Assembly (NCBI GenBank): GCA_946481065.1
Contig: CAMLMA010000050.1
Location: forward strand, 1-12,334
DNA from: an uncultured Nitrosomonadales bacterium
Lineage (GTDB): Bacteria > Pseudomonadota > Gammaproteobacteria > Burkholderiales > Methylophilaceae
DNA length: 12,334 bases
Direction of reading: 5' to 3'
Position numbers and translations under genes: made by a program. Below, in pieces: positions 1 to 6,885 of this stretch (its first letter is position 1; every line of letters starts with the position of its first letter). The notes below the pieces were generated by a model. The model did not search any database and was not told the origin of the DNA. It worked only from the letters and a program-made list of their open reading frames with translations.

Positions 1-1
1 A

Positions 2-622
2 AAGATCCATCCGTTTTACGGGGTCTTTTCCCCCGTGCGCGGCGAATACCTGGCGTTGGTCGCTGAAGCGCCCTTGCCAGCGTCAACGCTGGCGTTCGAT
101 ATCGGCACCGGCACCGGTGTGCTGGCGGCGATCCTGGCCAAGCGAGGCGTGCGACACGTGATTGCGACTGACCAGGATGCACGTGCATTGGCCTGCGCCC
201 GCGAGAATGTCGCGGCGCTGGGGTACGCAAGCCAGGTCGAAGTCGTCGAAGCGGACTTGTTTCCGCAAGGCAAGGCGCCGCTGATCGTCTGCAACCCGCC
301 CTGGATCCCGGCACGCCCAAGCGCAGCCATCGAATATGCCATCTACGACCCGGAGAGCCGCATGCTCAAGGGGTTCCTCAATGGCCTGACGGAACACCTT
401 GCGCCGGACGGGGAAGGTTGGCTGATCCTCTCGGACATCGCCGAGCATCTGGGGTTGCGTACAAGGGAAACCTTGCTGGCCATGTTCGAGGCTGCTGGCC
501 TGCAAGTGGTCTCACGCATGGATACGCGCCCGGTGCACGGCAAGGCGACGGATACAGCCGATCCGCTGCACGCGGCGCGCGCCGCCGAGATCACATCGCT
601 CTGGAGGCTACGCTTGGCCTAG
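2..622 (+). CDS. Class I SAM-dependent methyltransferase, 3' part (5' end outside window)
   Basis: The reading frame is open from base 2, so the gene starts upstream. The first visible residues (KIHPFYGVFSPVRGEYL) are coherent protein, so the GTG at 35 is internal. SAM-binding motif I, DIGTGTG, is encoded at about 98-118. It is followed by the acidic strand end IATDQD. The NPPW motif at 293-304 is the (N/D)PPY/W-type active-site motif of methyltransferases that act on amide or exocyclic nitrogens (PrmC/HemK, RsmC/RlmG-like and N6-adenine enzymes). A GVFSPVRGEY segment just before the SAM domain is, as I recall it, found in a group of uncharacterised proteobacterial methyltransferases of about 350 residues. 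The natural substrate (protein glutamine, rRNA or a small molecule) cannot be read from the sequence. The gene ends at TAG, 28 nt from the convergent RND pump gene. Fold confidence is high; substrate is unknown. Confidence 0.85.
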   Translation, partial: KIHPFYGVFSPVRGEYLALVAEAPLPASTLAFDIGTGTGVLAAILAKRGVRHVIATDQDARALACARENVAALGYASQVEVVEADLFPQGKAPLIVCNPPWIPARPSAAIEYAIYDPESRMLKGFLNGLTEHLAPDGEGWLILSDIAEHLGLRTRETLLAMFEAAGLQVVSRMDTRPVHGKATDTADPLHAARAAEITSLWRLRLA

Positions 623-650
623 GTTCGGTCCGGTCTGGATCCGGTGTGAC

Positions 651-3600
651 TCAGTCCTGCAAGCGTTTTTCAAAGCGCCCGAAATGCAACATGATGGTAG
701 GCAGGATCAACAGGTTCAGGATCGTGGAAGTCACCAGCCCACCGACGATGATGGTCGCCATCGGGCCTTCGATCTCACGGCCCGGCTGACCACTGCCGGC
801 CGCGAGCGGCAGCAGGCCAAGCGCGGTCACCAGTGCCGTCATGAGGATCGACGGCAGGCGTTCGGAAGCCCCACGGATCGCCGTTTCCAGCCCCCAGGTC
901 ATGCCTTCCTCGTCTACCAGATGCTGGTAGTGCGAGATCATCATGATGGAGTTGCGCAGGGTGATGCCGAACAGCGTGACGAACCCGACCAGCGAGCCCA
1001 GCGATATCCAGCCACCGGTAAATAGTGCGGCCAGCACCCCGCCGATCAGGGCGAAGGGCAGGTTGGCGAAAGTCAGCAAGAGATTGCGCAGTCGACCGAA
1101 GGCGACATACAGCATGAGGAAGATGCCGACGCCGGCGAGCAGGGAGTGCACGATCAGATCCTCGCGCGACTTGGCCTGGGCTTCCGCTTCGCCCGAGAAG
1201 GTCATGTAATTGCCCGGCCCCAGCTTTACCGTATCGCGGATGCGCGACTTCATCTCTTTCGCGAACTGCTGGATGTCGCGGTTCGTGACGTTGGCGGTGA
1301 CTGTCTGGATGCGTTTGGCGCCGGCATGCAGGATCTTGGAGCGGCCGTTCTCCTGGTTGATATCGGCGACATCGCCGAGACGCACGATGCGGCCTTCGAT
1401 GTTCTTTAGCGGCAGCTTGGCGACCTGGGTGATGTCGTTTCTTTGCGGCTCGGCGAGCACCACACTGACGCCGATGACCCGATTGCCGTCATAGACCTGG
1501 GTGACGGGCACGCTTTCGTAGGCGGCGCGGATGCTATCCAGTACATCAGTGGGTTGCAGGCCCCATTGCAATAGACGCTCGTTGCGCAGGCGGATCACCA
1601 GCTGCGGCGTACCAGGCGGGGATTGCACGAGCACGTCAGTGGCGCCGTCGATGCTGGCGAGGACGCTGGCGACCGCTTGCGCGTCGCGGTCGAGCGCGTC
1701 CAGGTCACGCCCGTAGATATTGATGACGACAGACGCCGGGTAACCGGAGATCGTCTCTTCGATGCGCTCGGTGAGGAATGTGTTGATGGCGAAATTGACG
1801 CCGACAAAACCCGGTTCGGCGACGCCGTCCCCGTCCTCGTCCTCTGCCTCGCCTGCCAGTTGCTCGCGGATCTCGTTGAGGATGCGCGTCTGTTCCTCAC
1901 CGGACAGGGTGCCGATCTCGATCTCGAACTCGCTGTAATGCGTGCCGAACGTATCTGCCGCGTTCGGTGCGCGGCCTACCCACTGCACCACGGATTTCAC
2001 GCCTTTGATGCCCATGATGGTTTCAGTCACCTTCTTGCCGATGCGCAGCGACTCTTGCTCAGACGTGCCGGGCACGGCCGTCATGTGCATGATGTAGTGG
2101 CCTTCGTAGAGGTTGGGGATGAACTGACTCTTGAACAGCGGCAGGATGCCAAGCCCCAGGGCGATGAGGACGGTGGCGACACCGATCACCAGTCTATAGT
2201 GCCTCTCGATGCGATACAGCAGCTTCACGTAACGTTGCTTGATGCTACGGATCAGCGGCGGATCCTCACTATCGAGCTTTGCGTTTCCCAGAAGCAGGTA
2301 GCACAGCGCAGGCGTCAGTGTCAGCGCTACAGCGAGCGAGGCCAGGATGGCGGCGATATAGGATAGGCCGAGTGGCGCGAACAGTTTGCCGGCGACGCCG
2401 CTGAGCGTGAGCAAGGGCATGAAGACCAGGGCCACGATGAACGTGGCATAGACCACAGAGCTGCGAACTTCCATCGAGGCGTTGAATACCACGCGGTGAG
2501 TCGGCAGAGGGGTCGGCAACAGCCGATTCTCGCGCAGGCGACGGAAGATGTTCTCGGTGTCGATGATGGCGTCATCGACCACTTCCCCCAGCGCGATGGC
2601 AAGACCACCGAGAACCATGATATTGAGGCCGATGTTGAAATAACTGAGCACCACGATCGCGGTCAGCAGCGACAGCGGGATGGCCGTGGCCGAGATGAAG
2701 GCGGTGCGCGCGTTGAACAGGAACAGGAACAGTACCGTGATCACCAGTACCGAACCGATCAGGATATCGGCGCGTACGCCATCGATCGCGGTTTCGATAA
2801 AGTTGGCGGGGCGGAACAGGCCTTTGTGCAGCGTCACGCCTTCGTCCTTCAGCGAAGGTTCGATCTCCCGCAGGGCCTTCTCCAACGCCTGCGTCACGCC
2901 ATGCGTGTTGGCGCCCAGCTGGCCCTGGATCGACAGATAGATGCCGGTCTTGCCATTGATCTGGGCGCTGCTGATGGAGGGCGCGGCGCCTTCGACAACC
3001 TTGCCGATGTCGCCGATACGGACGGTCTGGCCATCGCGGTAGAGCAGGGTGGTTTGCGCCAGCATGGCCGGGGTCAGCGCCTGGCCTTCGCTGTTGATGA
3101 TGATGCGCTGATTGTTGTTCTCGATGAATCCAGCGCCACGCACGCCTGTGGCCTTGTCGGCGGCGTCCATCACTTGCTGCAGTGAGATGCCGTAGCGGAT
3201 GAGCTTTTCCGGATCCGCCTGGATCTGGAACTGGCGGACCTCACCCCCGAAGGTGTTCACATCGGCGACTCCTTGCACCGCCAGCAAGTGCGGCCGGATC
3301 GACCAGTCGACCAGCGTACGTAGCTCCATCAGCGAGCGCTGGTCGGACGTGAGGCCGATACCCATGACCGTGCTCGCGGCGGAGGTCAGCGGGGTGATGT
3401 TCGGCGTGATGCCACGTGGCAAGCGATTCGCCAGCGTGGCGAGGCGTTCGGCGATGACCTGGCGGTTGCGGAAGACGTCAGTGCCTTCTTCGAAGATGAT
3501 GGTGACCACCGACAGGCCGGGGATCGACTGTGAGCGCATGAGCTCGATACCCACCGTGCCGGCGATGCTCTGCTCGATCGGCTGGCTGACCAGCTGCTCG

Positions 3601-3782
3601 ACCAGTTCCGCGGAAAGTCCGGGTGATTCGGTCTGGATCACCAATTGGGTCGGCGAGAACTCCGGAAACACATCGAGATTGCTACGCGTGAGGCTATAAA
3701 GGCCGTAGAGCACGACCAGGCTGGCAAGTCCGATGATGACGCCATTGAAGCGGATCGAGAAGCGGACGAGGGCGGACATCAT
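651..3782 (-). CDS. CzcA/CusA-like heavy-metal RND efflux pump, inner-membrane subunit
   Basis: This 1043-residue protein has the usual length and layout of HME-family RND transporters. It has a TM1 near residues 12-31, a first large periplasmic loop (about 35-335), TM2-TM6 (about 338-500), TM7 (about 532-550), a second loop (about 555-875) and TM8-TM12 (about 878-1035). It would drive proton-coupled cation export from periplasm or cytoplasm through the adaptor and outer-membrane channel encoded upstream. The TM4 motif is ALGEVVDDAIIDTEN (397-411). D403 and E410 align with CzcA D408 and E415, but A397 replaces CzcA D402. The motif is therefore neither classic CzcA (DFG...DGA) nor exactly CusA. 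At the place of the third CusA copper-binding methionine, RIEETISG (673-680) has no Met, which argues against Cu/Ag. A D-E-D-G-D-G-V-A-E loop (648-656) is an oddity. The start is ATG with a second ATG directly after it and only a weak Shine-Dalgarno. Substrate is unassigned; Co, Ni or Zn are possible. Confidence 0.93.
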   Translation of the reverse strand: MMSALVRFSIRFNGVIIGLASLVVLYGLYSLTRSNLDVFPEFSPTQLVIQTESPGLSAELVEQLVSQPIEQSIAGTVGIELMRSQSIPGLSVVTIIFEEGTDVFRNRQVIAERLATLANRLPRGITPNITPLTSAASTVMGIGLTSDQRSLMELRTLVDWSIRPHLLAVQGVADVNTFGGEVRQFQIQADPEKLIRYGISLQQVMDAADKATGVRGAGFIENNNQRIIINSEGQALTPAMLAQTTLLYRDGQTVRIGDIGKVVEGAAPSISSAQINGKTGIYLSIQGQLGANTHGVTQALEKALREIEPSLKDEGVTLHKGLFRPANFIETAIDGVRADILIGSVLVITVLFLFLFNARTAFISATAIPLSLLTAIVVLSYFNIGLNIMVLGGLAIALGEVVDDAIIDTENIFRRLRENRLLPTPLPTHRVVFNASMEVRSSVVYATFIVALVFMPLLTLSGVAGKLFAPLGLSYIAAILASLAVALTLTPALCYLLLGNAKLDSEDPPLIRSIKQRYVKLLYRIERHYRLVIGVATVLIALGLGILPLFKSQFIPNLYEGHYIMHMTAVPGTSEQESLRIGKKVTETIMGIKGVKSVVQWVGRAPNAADTFGTHYSEFEIEIGTLSGEEQTRILNEIREQLAGEAEDEDGDGVAEPGFVGVNFAINTFLTERIEETISGYPASVVINIYGRDLDALDRDAQAVASVLASIDGATDVLVQSPPGTPQLVIRLRNERLLQWGLQPTDVLDSIRAAYESVPVTQVYDGNRVIGVSVVLAEPQRNDITQVAKLPLKNIEGRIVRLGDVADINQENGRSKILHAGAKRIQTVTANVTNRDIQQFAKEMKSRIRDTVKLGPGNYMTFSGEAEAQAKSREDLIVHSLLAGVGIFLMLYVAFGRLRNLLLTFANLPFALIGGVLAALFTGGWISLGSLVGFVTLFGITLRNSIMMISHYQHLVDEEGMTWGLETAIRGASERLPSILMTALVTALGLLPLAAGSGQPGREIEGPMATIIVGGLVTSTILNLLILPTIMLHFGRFEKRLQD

Positions 3783-3920
3783 ACTGAAAGCTCAGTGCTT
3801 GATTTGTTTTTTTGAATATAGAGCATAGTTGCTTCCGCTATCTGGACGTCCTCATTTTGGCTACGACATCACGCGCTGCGCGCATGAGTCTCCACCGAAA
3901 CGAGGATTAAATTGAACAAT
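3783..3920 (-). other. Long intra-operon gap between adaptor and pump genes
   Basis: These 138 bases separate the stop of the adaptor gene from the start of the pump gene. Neighbouring genes in the same operon are only 15 nt apart, so the gap is conspicuous. It holds half of a perfect 17-bp palindrome at its adaptor end and a GC-rich stretch. It also has an AT-rich patch with a run of seven A on the coding strand (complement of 3807-3813). TATATT (complement of 3815-3820) would pass as a -10 box, but I find no good -35 at the right distance. No open reading frame or convincing terminator T-tract is seen. It may allow separate control of pump level. Confidence 0.5.
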
Positions 3921-3933
3921 TTAATCCTCGTTT
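3898..3933 (-). repeat. Perfect 17-bp palindrome overlapping the adaptor gene stop codon
   Basis: AAACGAGGATTAAATTG (3898-3914) and its exact reverse complement (3917-3933) are separated by only AA. In the transcript of the efflux operon this would form a long hairpin, with a loop of at least four bases, containing the last codons and the TAA stop of the adaptor gene. The right side of the stem is followed in that direction by TCGGTGG rather than a U-tract, so it is not a standard intrinsic terminator. It could be an mRNA-stabilising or attenuating structure, or a palindrome made by template switching during replication. Confidence 0.8.
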
Positions 3934-4982
3934 TCATTCTTGATCTGATACTTGAATTCTTCCGACAGCAGCAGCTGGGCACCACTCGTCACCAAGGCGT
4001 CGCCGGGCTTGATCAGGCCGGTATTGAACCAGCCGTTGCCTGTTTCGTGGTCAGTCTCGATCGGCTGGCGCACGAAGCGTTCCGGGCTCTCCTGGCGGTA
4101 GACCCAAGCCTTGCCGCCATACCAGACCACGGCATCGTTCGGGATGACGACCCCCTCGGCGCTTTGACGGTTATCGGACATCCTGACGCTGACACGCATG
4201 CCTGCGCGCAGGTCATCCGCGGGCGCCTGATAGTAGTAGGTCTTGCCCTGGATGGTGCCGTCGGTCTGTGGCGAACGGGAGATGAATCGCGCTTCCACCG
4301 CCTTGTTGCGTGTGCCGGTCGGCGTCACCGCCAGCGTGCTGCCAGGCCTTGGCTCTGCGCTGCCGAAGGGTAGCGTGATCTGCAGCAGGACTTGCCGATA
4401 GTCGAGCAGTTGCTGCAGCATCGGGTCGCCCTGCTGAGTGGCTTTTTCGGTCAATACCTCGCCCCAGACCTGCCGCATATTGTCCCGCAGGCTGCTGGCG
4501 GCGGTCTCAGCGGCTGCCAGTTTGGCTTTATCCGCTTTCCAGAGGGCTTCTGCCGCGATGACGGCGCGATCGGAGATATTGTGGTCGTCCTTGTTCAGTT
4601 GCAACAATCGCTGATATTCGCGCTCACTGTTGAGCAGGGAGGCGCGGATCACGCCAGCCTCGGCTTTGGCCGCCAGGTAACGGGTGCGCAAGTCGATCAG
4701 GGGCTCGATGCCCATGACCCGACCATAGCTTGCGATCGCACTCTGGAACTTCGCCGGCTGCATCAGACTGGTGCGGATATCGCTTTGCTTCTGGCTGGCC
4801 TCGTCGAGCGTGACAACGGTCATGCCATGGTCGGTAGCCACGCGATTGGGCGTTTCGACTTCTTCTTCCTGCTGAGTGGTGTAGGCCTCGTATTCATCCT
4901 TGCCATAGAACACCAGCACCCAGAACAATACGATGATGAGAAGGGCCTGCAGGCCGATGATGATGGCGATTTTACGATTCAT
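3921..4982 (-). CDS. RND efflux periplasmic adaptor (membrane fusion protein)
   Basis: This 353-residue protein begins with a hydrophobic segment (about residues 5-26) flanked by a positive N-terminus, so it is likely anchored in the inner membrane or exported. Residues around 95-185 are helical and charged, matching the short alpha-hairpin of membrane fusion proteins. The C-terminal half carries the barrel and membrane-proximal signatures: GMRVSVRM, VVIPNDAVVWYGGKAWVY, then GDALVTSGAQLLLSEE near residues 325-340. Such adaptors connect an RND pump to its outer-membrane channel. Start ATG at 4982 has CGGAG about ten nt upstream. The outer-membrane gene stops 15 nt before it, so the two are surely co-transcribed and perhaps translationally coupled. 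The last codons lie inside a perfect palindrome. The protein is somewhat short for the family (CzcB-type proteins are often longer), and I see no obvious metal-binding Met/His cluster at the N-terminus. Confidence 0.88.
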   Translation of the reverse strand: MNRKIAIIIGLQALLIIVLFWVLVFYGKDEYEAYTTQQEEEVETPNRVATDHGMTVVTLDEASQKQSDIRTSLMQPAKFQSAIASYGRVMGIEPLIDLRTRYLAAKAEAGVIRASLLNSEREYQRLLQLNKDDHNISDRAVIAAEALWKADKAKLAAAETAASSLRDNMRQVWGEVLTEKATQQGDPMLQQLLDYRQVLLQITLPFGSAEPRPGSTLAVTPTGTRNKAVEARFISRSPQTDGTIQGKTYYYQAPADDLRAGMRVSVRMSDNRQSAEGVVIPNDAVVWYGGKAWVYRQESPERFVRQPIETDHETGNGWFNTGLIKPGDALVTSGAQLLLSEEFKYQIKNENED

Positions 4983-4997
4983 CCGAAGGCTCCGGCG

Positions 4998-6461
4998 TTA
5001 AGGCTGTCTTTCGACGGCCTGGTCTAGGTTGGCGGGCATCGATAACGGATCCTGCAGCGGTTGCTGGATCGCGTCCTCTAGCGCGTTGGCGGCACGCTGT
5101 GTTTTATATTCGACATTCACCAGGCTCTGCATCGCCAGCAGGTTTTCGAGGCGCGTGGTGGTCAATTCCAGCCGGTCAGCGAAGCCGGCGTCATACTGAC
5201 GCTCGATGCGCGCAGTGCGTTCGAGCTGAGAAGCGCGAATGGCGCGGGCCTTGTCCAGTTCATCCAGCGCTGCGTAATAGCGCGCCTTGGTTTGTGCCAC
5301 TTCGCCCACGACCCTGGCTTGCAGCGCCTCGAACTGCGCGGCTTCGACATCGCGCAACGCATGTGCCTCGGCGATCAGTCCACGGTTTTTGTTGAGCAGG
5401 GTCATGAGCGCGCCGATGCCGAGCGACCAGACCCGGTCGCCCTGATCATAGCTATAGCCTGGGGATAGCACGATATCCGGATACTGGCGCGCGATCTCCA
5501 GTTTGAGTTTGGCTTCCGCCGCAGCGTACCGGGCCAGCGCGGCGCGCAGGTCGAGACGGTTGAGCATGGCCGCTTGCTGGATATCGTCGCCGGATGTGCG
5601 TTGCAGTTTGCGTTGGTGATCGATGCCGGGCAGGCTGTCCAAGTCTGCCGTATCGAGCGAAAGTTCACTGGCTACAGCGAGCGGCAAGCCGGCATTGCTG
5701 GCGACCGCGGCGAGCAGTTCTGGCGCGCGGTTCTTTTCGGCCTCCAGCGCTTGCTCGGTCCTTTGCAGCTGCAGCCTTGCGTTGCTGCGCTCTACACTGG
5801 AGATCATGCCTGCTTCAAAGCGGGCATCCAGCATGCTGACGATCTGTTGCCTCAGGGTCAGCTCTTGCTGCAAGACGGCCGCCTGCAGGCGTGAGGCGTT
5901 ATATTCGATCCAGCTTGAAGCAAGACGGCTGCGGACTTGCCATGCATTCTGGGCGATCTCTATACGGGCAGCCTCGCTCAGACTGAGCGCGCGATCGATA
6001 CGGGCCTGGCGCTTACCAGCGGTCTCGATGGGCAGGTCGATGCCCAGGCTATAGGTCCAGGGCGAGACGCCGCCATCGGTCTCGCTGTGATTCTCGACGC
6101 CGCCGGACAGGCCTGGCAATGGCCGCTGCGCAGCGGTGACTTCGGCCGATTGCGCCGCGCGCCACTGGGCGCGTGCGAGGTTGAGCTGCGGGTGATAGAA
6201 CATGGCGGCGAAGGTCAGTTCGCGCAGGCCCCAGTGACGGATCGGGAAATCAGTGGCTGGATAGGATTGCGCGATCAGGAACTGGTGGAATGCTTCGCCT
6301 TGCGGATCGGCGGATTGCTGGCGAGACAGTGTCTGGGCCGGATCGATGGGTTTGGCGGTATACGCCTGGAAACCGCAGGCGGGCAATAGCAGGCTGCCGG
6401 ACGCAAGAAGACCCAGCATCAAGACCTGCGTGCGTGACTTACGGATGGTTGTTGCTTTCAA
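4998..6461 (-). CDS. TolC-family outer-membrane efflux lipoprotein
   Basis: First gene of the efflux operon; it forms the outer-membrane exit duct for the adaptor and pump. The chosen start is TTG at 6461 (487 residues), because AGGGGAG (complement of 6470-6476) sits eight nt upstream. It also gives a compact lipoprotein signal: a basic N-terminus, hydrophobic core LMLGLLASGSLLL and lipobox L26-P-A-C29. Upstream extension to a TTG at 6518 stays open in frame but would begin inside the predicted -35 box and add a long, unsuitable N-terminus. The mature part is rich in Ala, Gln, Leu, Arg and Glu. It shows the two repeated halves of outer-membrane efflux proteins, with long helices such as ARLQLQRTEQALEAEKN and RIERQYDAGFADRLELTTTR, and the phrases ARAQWRAAQSAE and RLDLRAALARYAAAEAKL. 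It stops at TAA 4998, 15 nt before the adaptor. Confidence 0.88.
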   Translation of the reverse strand: MKATTIRKSRTQVLMLGLLASGSLLLPACGFQAYTAKPIDPAQTLSRQQSADPQGEAFHQFLIAQSYPATDFPIRHWGLRELTFAAMFYHPQLNLARAQWRAAQSAEVTAAQRPLPGLSGGVENHSETDGGVSPWTYSLGIDLPIETAGKRQARIDRALSLSEAARIEIAQNAWQVRSRLASSWIEYNASRLQAAVLQQELTLRQQIVSMLDARFEAGMISSVERSNARLQLQRTEQALEAEKNRAPELLAAVASNAGLPLAVASELSLDTADLDSLPGIDHQRKLQRTSGDDIQQAAMLNRLDLRAALARYAAAEAKLKLEIARQYPDIVLSPGYSYDQGDRVWSLGIGALMTLLNKNRGLIAEAHALRDVEAAQFEALQARVVGEVAQTKARYYAALDELDKARAIRASQLERTARIERQYDAGFADRLELTTTRLENLLAMQSLVNVEYKTQRAANALEDAIQQPLQDPLSMPANLDQAVERQP

Positions 6462-6469
6462 TCGCCGTG

Positions 6470-6477
6470 CTCCCCTT
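6470..6477 (-). promoter_or_regulatory. Shine-Dalgarno that decides the outer-membrane gene start
   Basis: On the minus strand the bases read AAGGGGAG, eight nt before TTG 6461. No comparably good site precedes the other possible starts in this frame, so this supports the shorter lipoprotein form. Confidence 0.65.
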
Positions 6478-6489
6478 ACCACCCCCGCG

Positions 6490-6518
6490 ATATTACACGG
6501 GGAGCGGCGCAGCGGCAA
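6490..6518 (-). promoter_or_regulatory. Candidate sigma70 promoter of the efflux operon
   Basis: On the minus strand TTGCCG (complement of 6513-6518, -35) and TAATAT (complement of 6490-6495, -10) are separated by 17 bases. Each matches the consensus at four of six positions. The predicted transcript would start about 20 nt before the TTG start codon, leaving just room for the Shine-Dalgarno. I see no clear operator dyad of the MerR type overlapping it. This is pattern matching only. Confidence 0.4.
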
Positions 6519-6549
6519 TCAAGCGGGAAGCGGCTCTGGCGGGATGTCG

Positions 6550-6798
6550 CTAGGCGACGATTGCGGCCTGTACGGCGTTGAGTGCGTCCTGCAGGGTCTC
6601 TTCGCTCAAGCTGTTGATACTGCTGGCCAACAGCTCTGCTGCCTCGACCGTACCCTTGGGCAGGTCGCGGCTGTCGAGCTCTGCGATGAGGCCGGCGGCG
6701 GCGCCGCTCACTTTGAGCAGGGCATGGCGTTCCTTCATCAGCAGCTCGACCTCGGAGCGCAACATGCTGATCTCTTCTTGATTGATGGTGCTTTGCAT
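6550..6798 (-). CDS. Small helical protein of unknown function (82 aa)
   Basis: I do not recognise this protein. It has no signal peptide or membrane segment and is acidic and Ala/Leu/Glu-rich. The first 30 residues (EEISMLRSEVELLMKERHALL) look like an amphipathic or coiled-coil helix. A GAAAGLIAELDSRDLP turn region and a second helical part (VEAAELLASSINSLSEETLQDALNAV) follow. The clean amphipathic pattern and the placement between same-strand genes argue for a real gene rather than a shadow. Start ATG at 6798 has only a weak GAGA upstream; Met12 (6765) is an alternative. It ends 88 nt before the efflux operon start and begins 87 nt after the hydrolase stop, with no terminator between hydrolase and this gene. 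A link to either neighbour cannot be shown. Confidence 0.65.
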   Translation of the reverse strand: MQSTINQEEISMLRSEVELLMKERHALLKVSGAAAGLIAELDSRDLPKGTVEAAELLASSINSLSEETLQDALNAVQAAIVA

Positions 6799-6847
6799 TT
6801 CATGGTCTCGATTAACGCGGATAGCCGTTCATTCTAACGCCATCCAT

Positions 6848-6875
6848 GCTGGCAATGCTGTAAATAATTGCCGGC
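6848..6875 (-). other. Weak hairpin after the hydrolase gene
   Basis: GCTGGCAA (6848-6855) pairs with TTGCCGGC (6868-6875) with one G-U, around a 12-nt loop, ten nt beyond the hydrolase stop. There is no U-tract after it, so at most it is a weak or Rho-assisted transcript end. Confidence 0.2.
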
Positions 6876-6885
6876 AGATGATCCG

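Noticed and set aside
623..650. Possible bidirectional terminator between the methyltransferase and the pump gene
   Set aside because: Only short CCGG repeats with four pairable bases are present and no T-tract follows on either strand.
1623..2366. 247-codon + strand frame inside the RND pump gene
   Set aside because: The composition (many His, Asp, Val, Arg) is a shadow of the opposite strand, and the pump frame over the same bases is unmistakable.
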